Assembly: GCF_014648255.1 (NCBI RefSeq)
Contig: NZ_BMQT01000002.1
Coordinates: 372,001-436,000, forward strand
DNA: 64,000 nt
Direction of reading: 5' to 3'
From: Nocardioides albus
GTDB lineage: Bacteria; Actinomycetota; Actinomycetes; Propionibacteriales; Nocardioidaceae
The position numbers and the translations under genes were made by a program. Numbering within the stretch: the stretch's first letter is position 1; each line of letters begins with the position of its first letter. The notes beneath the pieces were generated by a model that saw only the letters and a program-made list of their open reading frames with translations, ran no database searches and was not told the DNA's origin. Shown one piece after another: positions 43,011 through 51,708 of the stretch.

Positions 43011-44375
43011 TCAGACGGTCTTGTCCAGCTCGGCGAGCTCCGCCTCGGACTCCGGCGTACCCGGGATCTCGGTGCCCCGGATCGACTTGCCCGCCGTCTC
43101 GACGACGAAGAACAGCGCGATCAGACCGACCACCGACCCGGCGATCATGTAGTAGGCCGGCATCAGCACATCACCGGTGGCTTCGATCAGGGAGTTGTTG
43201 ACGTACAGCGCCGTGCCGCCGAAGGCGGCGGTGGAGATGTTGTAGCCGATCGCCATCCCGCCGTAGCGCACCTGCGAGGGGAACATCGCCGGGAAGGTCG
43301 CCGAGATCGTCGCCAGCTGGGCGACGTAGACGATCCCCAGGACCGTGAACCCGAGGACCGCCGGCCAGAAGCCCTGACCGATCAGCAGGAACATCGGGAC
43401 CGAGAGCACGATCAGACCGATGAAGGAGCCGCCCCACAACGGTTTGCGGCCGACCTTGTCCGAGAGCGCTCCGGCGATCGGCAGGAAGATCAGCATCGCG
43501 ACCTGTCCGAAGATGACCAGGAGGTCGGCGTCGGTGCTGCTGAAGCCGGCTTCTTCCTGCAGGTAGGTCGCCATGTAGGCGAGGAGGGTGTAGTTGGCGA
43601 TGTTGAGCGCTGCGACCAGGCCGATCAGCGTGAGGATCGGCTTCCAGAACAGCGCGAAGAGCTCTTTCAGTGCGGCTCCGGCGCCACTCTCGACGGCGTC
43701 GTGCGTCTCGAGCTCCTGGAAGACCGGCGTCTCCTCGAGCTTGGTCCGGATGTAGAGGCCGATGAGACCGATCGGTCCACCGATCAGGAACGGGATGCGC
43801 CAGCCCCACTCTGTCATGGCGTCCTGGCCGATGATCGACTCGGTGGTGAACACGACGGCGATGGCGGCGGTGAAGCCGACGATGGTGCCGAACTCCAGGA
43901 AGCTGCCGTAGAAACCGCGCTTCTTGTCGGGAGCGCACTCGGCCATGTAGGTCGCTGCGCCGCCGTACTCGCCGCCGGTCGAGAAGCCCTGGATCACTCG
44001 GAGCACCACGAGCAGGACCACGGCCCAGACGCCGATCGAGTCGTACGTCGGGAGCAGGCCGACACAGAACGTGGCGGCCGCCATCAGGATGATCGTCATC
44101 GCCAGGACGCGCTGGCGCCCGATGCGGTCGCCGAGCGGGCCCCAGAAGATGCCGCCGAGCGGGCGCAGGATGAACGAGATCGCGAAGGTAAGCGCCGTTC
44201 CCGTGAAGCCCCGCTCGGGGAAGAAGTTGGCGGTGATCTCGGTGGCGACGTAGGCGAAGGCGCCGTAGTCGAACCACTCTGTCGCATTGCCGACCGCTGA
44301 GCCGGTGATGGCTCTTCGGAGCTTCGACTTATCCGGTTGTGCCTCGTTGGAGGGGATGGTTGGGGTTCCTGACAT
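43011..44375 (-). CDS. MHS-family MFS symporter (ProP-like)
   Basis: The 454-residue transporter has 12 spans and the metabolite:H+ symporter signature G-S-A-V-G-N-A-T-E-W-F-D-Y-G in span 1, G-D-R-I-G-R-Q-R in the loop 2-3 and R-V-I-Q-G-F-S-T-G-G-E-Y-G-G-A. The MHS family imports organic acids, betaine, proline and similar compounds. An operator copy at 44442-44455 lies 67-80 bases upstream, tying uptake to the same GntR regulator as the aldehyde and hydroxyacid dehydrogenases. Confidence 0.88.
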   Translation of the reverse strand: MSGTPTIPSNEAQPDKSKLRRAITGSAVGNATEWFDYGAFAYVATEITANFFPERGFTGTALTFAISFILRPLGGIFWGPLGDRIGRQRVLAMTIILMAAATFCVGLLPTYDSIGVWAVVLLVVLRVIQGFSTGGEYGGAATYMAECAPDKKRGFYGSFLEFGTIVGFTAAIAVVFTTESIIGQDAMTEWGWRIPFLIGGPIGLIGLYIRTKLEETPVFQELETHDAVESGAGAALKELFALFWKPILTLIGLVAALNIANYTLLAYMATYLQEEAGFSSTDADLLVIFGQVAMLIFLPIAGALSDKVGRKPLWGGSFIGLIVLSVPMFLLIGQGFWPAVLGFTVLGIVYVAQLATISATFPAMFPSQVRYGGMAIGYNISTAAFGGTALYVNNSLIEATGDVLMPAYYMIAGSVVGLIALFFVVETAGKSIRGTEIPGTPESEAELAELDKTV

Positions 44376-44690
44376 TTCTTCTCACCTATTCGGTGTGATT
44401 GATGGCTGGGGACCGCGTTTGACCCACTGTGTCGACTGTAGGGTTGTCAACAATTTGCGCCACGTCAGCGCTGTCTTTGCGCTCTGGCGAGAGAGCGCTG
44501 AAGGTGGCACAGGGTGTGACGGATGATTTATGTAAAGCCAGCACGCTACCCGAAGAGAGCTCTGGAGAGGCATAGGGGGAGGGGCACCCCGGCGAGTCGC
44601 ACGGCTCATCAGGATTGTTGACGATCCGCAACCAGCCTCCTACCGTGGCCCCGAACCATTGCCGAGGTACCCAGCGCGACGGAGGATTTC
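44376..44690. promoter_or_regulatory. Divergent promoter space between MHS symporter and D-2-hydroxyacid dehydrogenase
   Basis: This 315-base gap has no gene I can support. It carries operator copy 3 near the symporter (44442-44455, GGTTGTCAACAATT) and copy 4 near the dehydrogenase (44613-44626, GATTGTTGACGATC). GGAGG at 44681-44685 is the ribosome-binding site for the TTG start at 44691. Confidence 0.65.
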
Positions 44691-45668
44691 TTGGAGACGT
44701 CCCGGCGCCCTGTGATCACGATTCTCTGCCCGCCCGACGGTGACAGACCCCGCGGGATGGAGCTGCTCGAGACCGACGCCGAGCTCACCTACACCGATGC
44801 CGCCGGTCTCGCCGACGCGCTCGACGGGGCCGACGCGCTGCTGCTGTGGGACTACTTCTCCGATGCCGTCCGCGATGCCTGGCCAAGCGGCGGCTCGCTG
44901 CGGTGGGTCCACGTCGCCGCGGCCGGGGTCGACAAGCTGCTCTTCCCGGAGCTGGTCGACTCCGAGGTGGTCGTCACCAACGCTCGCGGGATCTTCGACC
45001 GGGCGATGGCAGAGTTCGTGCTCGGCTCGATCCTGGCCGTGGCCAAGGGCATCCACGTCAGCCACGACCTCCAGGCGGCCCGCCGGTGGCATCGCCGCGA
45101 GACCCGGCTGATCAGCGCCCAGACCACGCTGGTGGTCGGCGTCGGCTCGATCGGCCGCGAGACGGCTCGGTTGCTGCGTGCGGTCGGGATGGACGTACGC
45201 GGTGCCGGCCGCACCGCCCGCGGCGGCGACCCCGACTTCGGCGAGATCGTCGCGAGCGCCGACCTGGTCTCACACGTGGGCTGGGCCGACCATGTGGTCG
45301 TCGCCGCCCCGTTGACAGCTGAGACCCAGGGTCTGATCAGCAAGGAGGTCCTCGCGGCGATGAAGCCGGGGAGTCACCTGGTCAACGTCGGGCGCGGGGC
45401 GATCATCGACGAGGGGGCGCTCGTCGCCGCGCTCGGCGACGGCCCGCTCGCGGCCGCCTCGCTCGACGTCTTCGAGGTCGAGCCGCTCCCCGCCGAGAGT
45501 CCGCTGTGGACGATGCCGGGGGTCGCGGTCTCGGCGCACATGTCCGGTGACTACACGGGCTGGCGAGAGGGGCTGGCGGACCAGTTCATCGACAACGCCC
45601 AGCGCTGGCTGAGCGGTCGACCGCTGCTGAACGTCGTCGACAAGCGGCGCGGTTTCGTCGTCGGGTAG
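44691..45668 (+). CDS. D-isomer-specific 2-hydroxyacid dehydrogenase
   Basis: The 325-residue protein has NAD motif V-V-G-V-G-S-I-G-R-E-T (about 145-155), the catalytic Arg/Glu/His set (N-V-G-R-G-A-I-I-D-E-G-A-L; V-E-P-L-P; A-H-M-S-G-D) of the family. It reduces 2-keto acids or oxidises D-2-hydroxy acids. TTG 44691 has GGAGG five bases upstream. Operator copy 4 lies 65 bases upstream. It is not a VanH: the Van[10 protein letters not shown] and E-G-E-E-G-I-F-Y blocks are absent. Confidence 0.85.
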   Translation: METSRRPVITILCPPDGDRPRGMELLETDAELTYTDAAGLADALDGADALLLWDYFSDAVRDAWPSGGSLRWVHVAAAGVDKLLFPELVDSEVVVTNARGIFDRAMAEFVLGSILAVAKGIHVSHDLQAARRWHRRETRLISAQTTLVVGVGSIGRETARLLRAVGMDVRGAGRTARGGDPDFGEIVASADLVSHVGWADHVVVAAPLTAETQGLISKEVLAAMKPGSHLVNVGRGAIIDEGALVAALGDGPLAAASLDVFEVEPLPAESPLWTMPGVAVSAHMSGDYTGWREGLADQFIDNAQRWLSGRPLLNVVDKRRGFVVG

Positions 45669-45779
45669 AGGGCGGAGGCACATCCCGGCCGCGACCGGAC
45701 GGCGGGCTGATAGACGACTGGGAGCCGTATGGACCGGGTATCGGTCGGATGTCCGGATTTCCGTCGATAGGGTTTGGTC

Positions 45780-46694
45780 ATGTCTTGGTTGGAGTGCAAC
45801 ACCCATCACTGGGACGACTGGTCGCTGGAGGAGCTCGTCGAGGCCAAGCAGGGGCAGCGGGTGAGCCTCGTGGTCCCGGCGCGCAACGAGGCCGCAACCG
45901 TGGGTGACCTGGTCAGCACGCTGCGGACCAGTCTGATGGAGACCGCCGACCTGGTCGACGAGCTGGTGGTCATCGACTCCGACTCCTCCGACGACACCGC
46001 ACGGATCGCCTCCGACGCGGGCGCGGAGGTCTACGCCTCGGCCTCGATCCGGCCGGACCTCGGCTCCTACCCCGGCAAGGGCGAGGCGATGTGGAAGTCG
46101 CAGTTCGTGACCACCGGTGAGCTCATCGTCTTCATGGACGCCGACCTGACCGACTGGGACACCCACTTCGTACGCGGCCTGGTCGGCCCGCTTGTCAACA
46201 ATCCGACGATCGAGCTGGTCAAGGGGTTCTACCGGCGCCCCGGCGAGCACGGCCTCGACGGCGGCCGGGTCACCGAGCTCGTCGCCCGCCCGCTGCTGGC
46301 CCTGCATCGCCGGCCGCTGCGCGACCTGATCCAGCCGCTGGCGGGGGAGTGGTCGATCCGGCGCTCGCTGTTCGAGAAGCTGCGGGTCCCCGTCGGCTAC
46401 GGGGTCGAGCTCGCGGCCCTCATCGACACCCTGGACACCCGCGGGATGGACGCGATCGCCCAGGTCGACCTCGGTCGGCGCGACCACAGTCACCAGGATC
46501 TCTTCGACCTCGGCCTGATGGCGACGCAGATCCTGGGCATGATGTCGCGTCGGCTCGGCACCGGTCCGGCGGGTGATGACGTCGAGATGCGGCAGTACAT
46601 CCCGAACGACGGCTCGACCAAGGTGCTGGACCGGTCCGTGAGCCTGCTGGAGCGGCCGCCGCTGCGCGATGGTTCAGGCGGTATGGTCGCCTGA
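45780..46694 (+). CDS. gpgS: Glucosyl-3-phosphoglycerate synthase
   Basis: The 304-residue GT-A glycosyltransferase (GT81) has V-V-P-A-R-N-E-A-A-T-V-G at the nucleotide pocket and metal-binding D-A-D in F-M-D-A-D-L-T-D-W. K-G-F-Y-R-R-P and E-W-S-I-R-R are further GpgS marks. It transfers glucose from NDP-glucose to 3-phosphoglycerate, the first step to glucosylglycerate and methylglucose polysaccharides. ATG 45780 lies nine bases after GATAGG. The next gene, a FolP2-like protein, starts on its stop codon, the same order seen at Rv1207-Rv1208 in mycobacteria. Confidence 0.9.
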   Translation: MSWLECNTHHWDDWSLEELVEAKQGQRVSLVVPARNEAATVGDLVSTLRTSLMETADLVDELVVIDSDSSDDTARIASDAGAEVYASASIRPDLGSYPGKGEAMWKSQFVTTGELIVFMDADLTDWDTHFVRGLVGPLVNNPTIELVKGFYRRPGEHGLDGGRVTELVARPLLALHRRPLRDLIQPLAGEWSIRRSLFEKLRVPVGYGVELAALIDTLDTRGMDAIAQVDLGRRDHSHQDLFDLGLMATQILGMMSRRLGTGPAGDDVEMRQYIPNDGSTKVLDRSVSLLERPPLRDGSGGMVA

Positions 46695-47554
46695 TGCTGC
46701 GCCTCGGACGACACGAATTCGGTGATGACGAAGCGCTGATGATGGCGATCGTCAACCGCACCCCGGACTCGTTCTTCGACAAGGGAGCGACCTGGGCCGA
46801 GGACGCGGCCTTCGAACGCGTACGCCTGGTCGCCTCCCAGGGCGCGGAGATCGTCGACATCGGCGGCATCAAGGCGGCGCCGGGGGCCGAGATCGACGCC
46901 GCGGAGGAGAAGGCCCGGGTGGTCGACTTCGTCGCCCGGGTGCGCGAGGAGTTTCCGGAGTTGGTCATCTCGGTGGACACCTGGCGTGCCGAGGTCGGCG
47001 ACGCGGTGTGCGCGGCGGGCGCTGACCTGATCAACGATGCCTGGGGCGGCGCCGACCCGGAGCTCGTCGACGTCGCCGCGGCCCACGGCGCTGCCATCGT
47101 CTGCACCCACACCGGCGGCGTGACGCCGCGGACCCGGCCCTACCGGATCGAGTACGACGACGTGGTCCGCGACGCGATCGACTCGACCCTCGGCTACGCC
47201 CAGCGTGCGCTGGACGCCGGCGTCGCGAAGGACTCGATCGTGATCGACCCGGCCCACGACTTCGGCAAGAACACCTTCCACTCTCTCGAGATCACCCGCC
47301 GGCTCGGGGAGATGGTCGAGACCGGGTGGCCGGTGCTGGTTTCCCTGTCCAACAAGGACTTCGTCGGGGAGACCCTCGACCAGCCGGTCGGAGAGCGCCT
47401 CCTCGGCACCCTGGCCGCGACCTCGGTCTGCGCGCTGGCCGGTGCCCGCATCTACCGGGTTCATCAGGTGCCGGAGACCCGGCAGACCGTCGACATGGTC
47501 TGGACGATCGCCGGCCGGCGACGCCCGAAGCGAGCGATCAGGGGGTTGCAGTGA
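46694..47554 (+). CDS. folP2: Dihydropteroate synthase-like protein, FolP2 type
   Basis: The 286-residue TIM-barrel protein has M-A-I-V-N-R-T-P-D-S-F-F-D, E-I-V-D-I-G-G and I-S-V-D-T, D-P-A-H-D-F-G-K-N and V-S-L-S-N-K-D-F, the pterin-site regions of dihydropteroate synthases, but with changes typical of the FolP2 branch (R in N-R-T-P). The mycobacterial FolP2 lacks DHPS activity, and linkage to gpgS suggests another role. One base overlaps gpgS. Confidence 0.85.
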   Translation: MLRLGRHEFGDDEALMMAIVNRTPDSFFDKGATWAEDAAFERVRLVASQGAEIVDIGGIKAAPGAEIDAAEEKARVVDFVARVREEFPELVISVDTWRAEVGDAVCAAGADLINDAWGGADPELVDVAAAHGAAIVCTHTGGVTPRTRPYRIEYDDVVRDAIDSTLGYAQRALDAGVAKDSIVIDPAHDFGKNTFHSLEITRRLGEMVETGWPVLVSLSNKDFVGETLDQPVGERLLGTLAATSVCALAGARIYRVHQVPETRQTVDMVWTIAGRRRPKRAIRGLQ

Positions 47555-48054
47555 CACGGGTGGCGCTGGTTCCGGGATGTCTGGCGCTGCTGCCGGAGTA
47601 CGCCTCGCTGGACGACCCCGTCGAGGAGCTTCGCGCCGCCTGCCTGGCCGCGGTGGCGTGGCTGGGCGAGGAGGTGCGCGTGGTCGCCGGCGCGCAGGGC
47701 ACCCGGGTGGCCTCCGCGCTGCTGGCCGCGGTGGGTTCGGCTCCGGTGAGCGGGGCAGAGGCGGCGTACCTCATCGTCGGCAACGGCTCTGCTCGTCGCA
47801 GCGAGAAGGCGCCTGGCCACCTGGACCCGCGGGCCGCCGAGTTCGACGAGATGCTCGGCAGGTCGCTGGCGACGCCCGACGCCGACGCGCTCGGCGGGCT
47901 GGACCGCGCGCTGGCCGCCGAACTGTGGGCCGACGTCGACCCGATCGCGGTGTCGGCCGACCTGCTGCGCGGGGTCGACACGGTGGCGATCGACTACGAC
48001 GCCGACCCGTACGGGGTGCGTTACTGGGTCGCCCGCTGGGCCCCGCGGGCGTAG
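47551..48054 (+). CDS. Class III extradiol dioxygenase B-like domain protein
   Basis: The 167-residue protein starts V-A-L-V-P-G-C-L-A-L-L-P-E-Y-A-S-L and has E-E-V-R-V-V-A-G and A-Y-L-I-V-G-N-G-S-A-R-R-S-E-K-A-P-G-H-L-D-P. It resembles the actinobacterial group annotated as extradiol dioxygenase subunit B-like, which is usually next to small-molecule or tRNA genes. No metal triad is certain, so activity is open. The GTG start overlaps the folP2 stop (GTGA). Its 3' end overlaps the convergent gene by 34 bases. Confidence 0.55.
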   Translation: MTRVALVPGCLALLPEYASLDDPVEELRAACLAAVAWLGEEVRVVAGAQGTRVASALLAAVGSAPVSGAEAAYLIVGNGSARRSEKAPGHLDPRAAEFDEMLGRSLATPDADALGGLDRALAAELWADVDPIAVSADLLRGVDTVAIDYDADPYGVRYWVARWAPRA

Positions 48055-49052
48055 TCCACCCACCAGCGGGCCTTGTAGATCTGCCCGCCCGGAAGCGTGC
48101 GCGAGTCGGTCGGACGATGCATCCGCACCGTCGAGGTGCACCAGGTGCAGGGGTTGCCGGGCTCGGTCTTGGTCGTGATGACCTGCCCGGTGGCCGGGTT
48201 GGTGGTGACCGACTTGACCCCCGCGACGTCGATCGTCTCCGCGCCGGGATAGTCGTCGTGGAAGGTCCCGGTGGCCTTGTCGACCTGGTAGACGCGGGAT
48301 CCGGTGGTGACCCAGAGCCGGTCGGGACGGTGAGGGACCAGCTGGAGATCGTGGCCCCAAGCCGTCGGCAACGGATGAGTCACCGCGCGGGTGATGGTCG
48401 GCTCGGCCCGGGTGCCGCCGATGCTCAACCCCACCAGCTCGTGGTCGCCGAGTGTCCACAGCAACCGGGTGGTCGGATCCCAGACGGCGCCGTGGGCTCC
48501 AGCCAGCGGAAGCTGGGTGTACGCGGCGGAGCGCCGTCCCTGTGAGGCGGTGTAGATCCGTACCCAGCCGCCCGTGCTCGCCGTGACCGCGACGTTGCCG
48601 CTCGGCAGCAGCTCGATGCTGTGGGCGTTGTCGGCCCGACCGACGTCGGCGGCCCAGTAAGATCCGCGGCCGGTCGGGTAGGGGACCACGGCGGCGAGGC
48701 CGTAGGAGTCGGTGGTCAGCAGGTAGCGGCGCCCGTCACGGTGGCGCAGCTTGGCCTCGTCGGGCAGACCCCAGTTGTCGGTGAGGTCGCCGAAGCCCTC
48801 GGCGGCGGTGGGCTTCCAGGCCCACCTCTCGGCGCCGCTGGTCCAGTCGACGTCGTTGGCGTCCAGGACGATGATCCGGTCGCTCGCCTGGTCGGTGACG
48901 ACTATGTCGTACGGGCTGGCGTTGGCGCCGCCGGTGGCGCTCGCCGGCTGCGCGGCGGCCGGAGCAGCGGCGACTGGCGTGATCGAGGTGACCAGGGCGA
49001 AGGCTGTGGAGATGATGGCGGCGGCGGTCAGATGGGGGACTGGCAGGCGCAT
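48021..49052 (-). CDS. Secreted beta-propeller-like protein (DUF6528-like)
   Basis: The 343-residue protein has a signal peptide (residues 1-30, with A-A-A cleavage region) and a repeated-sheet body: D-I-V-V-T-D-Q-A-S-D-R-I-I-V-L-D, W-A-W-K-P, E-A-K-L-R, H-S-I-E-L-L-P-S-G-N-V-A-V-T-A and W-G-H-D-L-Q-L-V. It resembles the DUF6528 propeller family. Extracellular binding role likely; ligand unknown. ATG 49052 has GGGAGGGT upstream. Confidence 0.65.
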   Translation of the reverse strand: MRLPVPHLTAAAIISTAFALVTSITPVAAAPAAAQPASATGGANASPYDIVVTDQASDRIIVLDANDVDWTSGAERWAWKPTAAEGFGDLTDNWGLPDEAKLRHRDGRRYLLTTDSYGLAAVVPYPTGRGSYWAADVGRADNAHSIELLPSGNVAVTASTGGWVRIYTASQGRRSAAYTQLPLAGAHGAVWDPTTRLLWTLGDHELVGLSIGGTRAEPTITRAVTHPLPTAWGHDLQLVPHRPDRLWVTTGSRVYQVDKATGTFHDDYPGAETIDVAGVKSVTTNPATGQVITTKTEPGNPCTWCTSTVRMHRPTDSRTLPGGQIYKARWWVDYARGAQRATQ

Positions 49053-49127
49053 GGACCCTCCCGGAGAATGGCTGGTCCATCCAGGGAAGCGAGGCCACAT
49101 GAGCGCCGGATGAACTCCGGCGACCCT

Positions 49128-49733
49128 CTAGTTGATCAGGTCGGTAAGCCCTGCCGCATACGCCTGCGGGGTCACGTCGCCGATCACGACCGACTGCAGG
49201 ATGAAGCCGGGAAGCAGGCCGGTGAGCACCATCGCGATCTTCTCGGGATCGGCGCCCTCGCGGAACTGCCCCGCGTCGATGGCGGCCTCGGCATAGCTGC
49301 GCCACGCAGCACGGATGCCGCGCGCCTCGGGGGCCATCAGCGCGAGGAACTCGGGGTCGCGGGCGGCTTCGGCCCAGGTCTGCAGGGCGATGCGAGGCAG
49401 GTTGATCCCGAGCTGCTCGGAGAGGTCCAAGAGATGCTGGGTGGCTGCTTCGAGCGCCCGTTCGGGCGGGGGGAGGGTCTGGCCCGATCCGGCCTCGGGG
49501 ACGAGCCTGTTGATCGCGTCCCTGATGCCGGTCACCCCCGACGAGGCGATCGCGTGAATGATCTCGTGCTTCCCGCGGAAGTAGGTGTAGACCGAGCCGG
49601 CGGAGAGACCGGACTCTTCGACCACGGCGGCCATCGTCGTCTTGTGGAAGCCGTCGCGCTCCACGCAGCGCAGCGTCGCCGCGATGATCTGCTGGCGCTT
49701 CTCGGTGCGGTGCTCGTCACTGACCTTGGGCAT
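49128..49733 (-). CDS. TetR/AcrR-family regulator
   Basis: The 201-residue protein has a TetR helix-turn-helix (R-D-G-F-H-K-T-T-M-A-A-V-V-E-E-S-G-L-S-A-G-S-V-Y-T-Y-F at about 26-52) and a helical ligand domain. It diverges from a membrane protein. Two near-identical palindromic boxes fill the gap (see 49757-49830), so it is very probably the repressor of both genes. ATG 49733 is the start; the longer frame would read through the operators. Confidence 0.88.
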   Translation of the reverse strand: MPKVSDEHRTEKRQQIIAATLRCVERDGFHKTTMAAVVEESGLSAGSVYTYFRGKHEIIHAIASSGVTGIRDAINRLVPEAGSGQTLPPPERALEAATQHLLDLSEQLGINLPRIALQTWAEAARDPEFLALMAPEARGIRAAWRSYAEAAIDAGQFREGADPEKIAMVLTGLLPGFILQSVVIGDVTPQAYAAGLTDLIN

Positions 49734-49756
49734 GGGACGAAGCGTACCCGAAAAGA

Positions 49757-49830
49757 AAACGAATGCTCGTTCTTGATAAATCGGCGCAGGAGGAGGACAG
49801 TTCTGTCCAAAGAGAATGAACATTCGTTTT
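49757..49830. promoter_or_regulatory. Two TetR operator boxes in the divergent gap
   Basis: AAACGAATGCTCGTTCTT (49757-49774) and GAGAATGAACATTCGTTT (49812-49829) are inverted copies: 15 of 18 bases agree when one is reversed. Each contains the partial dyad AACGA-N4-TCGTT or its relative. They sit near the regulator and the membrane gene respectively, the usual layout for autoregulation and repression of the target. Confidence 0.65.
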
Positions 49831-49844
49831 GTAAGGAACCCGCC

Positions 49845-50840
49845 ATGTCCACGTCAGTGAAAGCCGTGATCGGGATCAGCCTCGGTCTGGTCACCCTGCT
49901 CACCTTGCTCATCTCCGCGTTCGCCTGGCCCGCCAGCGAGATGGAGCCCAGATCGCTACCGCTGGTCGTCGCCGGCCCCGAAGCCGTCGTCACCCAGATC
50001 GAGACCCAGCTCGCCACCACCGCGGGGGAGGACGCCTTCGAGGTCACTGCGGTCGCGGACCGCGAAGCCGCGGTCGAGTCGATCGAGAACCGGGAGGCGT
50101 ACGGTGCGATCCTCGCCGGTCCTGAAGGTCAAGAGGTCCTGGTCGCCTCTGCTGCCAGCGCCAACGTCGCCCAGCAGCTCACCCAGATGGCGACCGCCTT
50201 GGGAGCCGAGACCGGTGTCCAGCCCACGGTCACCGACGTCGTACCGAGCGCGAAGGACGACCCACGCGGCATCGTCTTCGGCGCGTCCGCACTGCCGTTG
50301 GTGATCGGCGGCATCATGGCCGGTGCCATCACCTCGCTGGTCCTGAGCCGCACCCGAGACCGGGTCGCGGCCGCCTTCCTGATCGCCATCGGTGGCGGGC
50401 TGGTGATGACCGGCGTCGTCCAGGGCTGGCTCGGCGCTCTGGAAGGCAGCTACCTCGCCAACGCCGGGGTCGTCGCGCTGGGCATCCTGGCCGTCGCGCT
50501 CCCGATCATCGGCCTGCGCCACCTCATCGGCCCGGCCGGAGTCGGCATCGTAGCGCTGCTCATCCTGCTGGTCGGAAACCCGATCTCTGGGATCACCTCC
50601 GCGCCGGAGATGGTTCCGTTCGGATGGCTCGGCCAGCTGATGCCTCCCGGCGCAGCCGGATCGGCGCTGCGCGGCTTCTCCTTCTTCGACGGCGCCGGAA
50701 CCGCTACGCCGCTGCTCGTCCTGGCCTGCTGGGCCGGCGTGGGGCTCCTCCTGACCGTGATCCCGCACCGCGAGAAGGGCGAGGTCGAGCCGGAGGGAGC
50801 CGCACGGACCACGCGTGACGCGGAAGCCGCGGCACGGTAA
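49845..50840 (+). CDS. ABC-2-type/YhgE-like membrane protein
   Basis: The 331-residue protein has an N-terminal span, an extracytoplasmic domain of about 130 residues (E-T-Q-L-A-T-T-A-G-E-D-A-F-E...), then 5-6 C-terminal spans. This is the YhgE/Pip-like or ABC-2 permease layout. TetR-controlled members often export small toxic or signal molecules, but no partner ATPase is seen here. ATG 49845 follows AAGGAA. Confidence 0.7.
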   Translation: MSTSVKAVIGISLGLVTLLTLLISAFAWPASEMEPRSLPLVVAGPEAVVTQIETQLATTAGEDAFEVTAVADREAAVESIENREAYGAILAGPEGQEVLVASAASANVAQQLTQMATALGAETGVQPTVTDVVPSAKDDPRGIVFGASALPLVIGGIMAGAITSLVLSRTRDRVAAAFLIAIGGGLVMTGVVQGWLGALEGSYLANAGVVALGILAVALPIIGLRHLIGPAGVGIVALLILLVGNPISGITSAPEMVPFGWLGQLMPPGAAGSALRGFSFFDGAGTATPLLVLACWAGVGLLLTVIPHREKGEVEPEGAARTTRDAEAAAR

Positions 50841-50850
50841 ATTCGTAGGG

Positions 50851-51699
50851 ATGAGTCATCCACACGAGCCGGTCGGCGAGTGGTGGCGCGACCAGGTTGC
50901 CGCGCTCCACCGCTGGGGCCGGCTCGTGCTGCGCGACGAGGATGACTCGGTCCACCAGATGCGTGTGACCGTACGCAGGCTGCGCAGCGTCCTGGCGACC
51001 TACCGCCCCTACCTCGACGCGGACTGGACGGAGTCGCTCCGGGCGGAGCTGAAGTGGCTCGCCGACCTCCTCGGAGACGTACGCGACGCAGAGGTGCTCC
51101 GTAAGCGGCTCCGCCGGTGGGCGGCCGAGCACGGTCCGGGTCCGTCCGGTATCGACGCGCTCCGGGCCGTGCTCGCCGAGCAGCAGACCGTGGGGCGCGC
51201 TCGGTTGCTGCCCGAGCTCGACGGGGAGCGCTACCGTGCGCTGATCGCCCGCCTCGCCGCACCGGCTGGCCTGCCCTGGTCAGGGAGTCCTCCGGGCAAG
51301 AAGGCGCTCCGCAAGCGCCTTCGCCGCGGCTGGAGGCGGCTGGAAGCCGCTGTCGACAGGGCCGACCGCGCCGCCGGCGCCGGTCGCCGGCGCGAGCAGC
51401 TCCACGAGGTGCGCAAGAAGGCCAAGCGCACCCGCTACGCGGCCGAGTCGCTGCGCGAGGTCTTCGACAAGGACGCCGAGCGTCTCAGCGATGCCGCCAG
51501 GTCGATCCAGTCGGCCCTCGGAGACCTCAACGACTCCGCGGTCATGATCTGGGCGATCGAGGACATCCCCGGGCGCGACGACGCACTCCGCGAGTTCCTC
51601 GAGGCCGAGGAGGCCGCCGCCGAAGCCGCCGAGAAGAAGTTCGCCTCCGTCTGGAAGAAGGCGAACCGCTCGAAGGTCCACGGTTGGCTGATTCCCTGA
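50851..51699 (+). CDS. CHAD domain protein
   Basis: The 282-residue protein is a CHAD domain: V-H-Q-M-R-V-T-V-R-R-L-R-S-V-L, W-L-A-D-L-L-G-D-V-R-D-A-E-V, L-H-E-V-R-K-K-A-K-R-T-R-Y and L-Q-S-A-L-G-D-L-N-D. The His/Arg/Lys-rich helices bind polyphosphate. ATG 50851 lies 9 bases after TAAATT, suggesting a leaderless message. It converges with vanX with nine bases between. Confidence 0.88.
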   Translation: MSHPHEPVGEWWRDQVAALHRWGRLVLRDEDDSVHQMRVTVRRLRSVLATYRPYLDADWTESLRAELKWLADLLGDVRDAEVLRKRLRRWAAEHGPGPSGIDALRAVLAEQQTVGRARLLPELDGERYRALIARLAAPAGLPWSGSPPGKKALRKRLRRGWRRLEAAVDRADRAAGAGRRREQLHEVRKKAKRTRYAAESLREVFDKDAERLSDAARSIQSALGDLNDSAVMIWAIEDIPGRDDALREFLEAEEAAAEAAEKKFASVWKKANRSKVHGWLIP

Positions 51700-51708
51700 G
51701 TCCGTGGA

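Noticed and set aside
44691..45668. Second VanH
   Set aside because: It is a D-2-hydroxyacid dehydrogenase but lacks the VanH-specific blocks and belongs to the GntR regulon.
46190..46203. GCTTGTCAACAATC, a fifth GntR-operator-like match
   Set aside because: It lies well inside the gpgS coding sequence and matches only 12 of 14 positions; probably chance.
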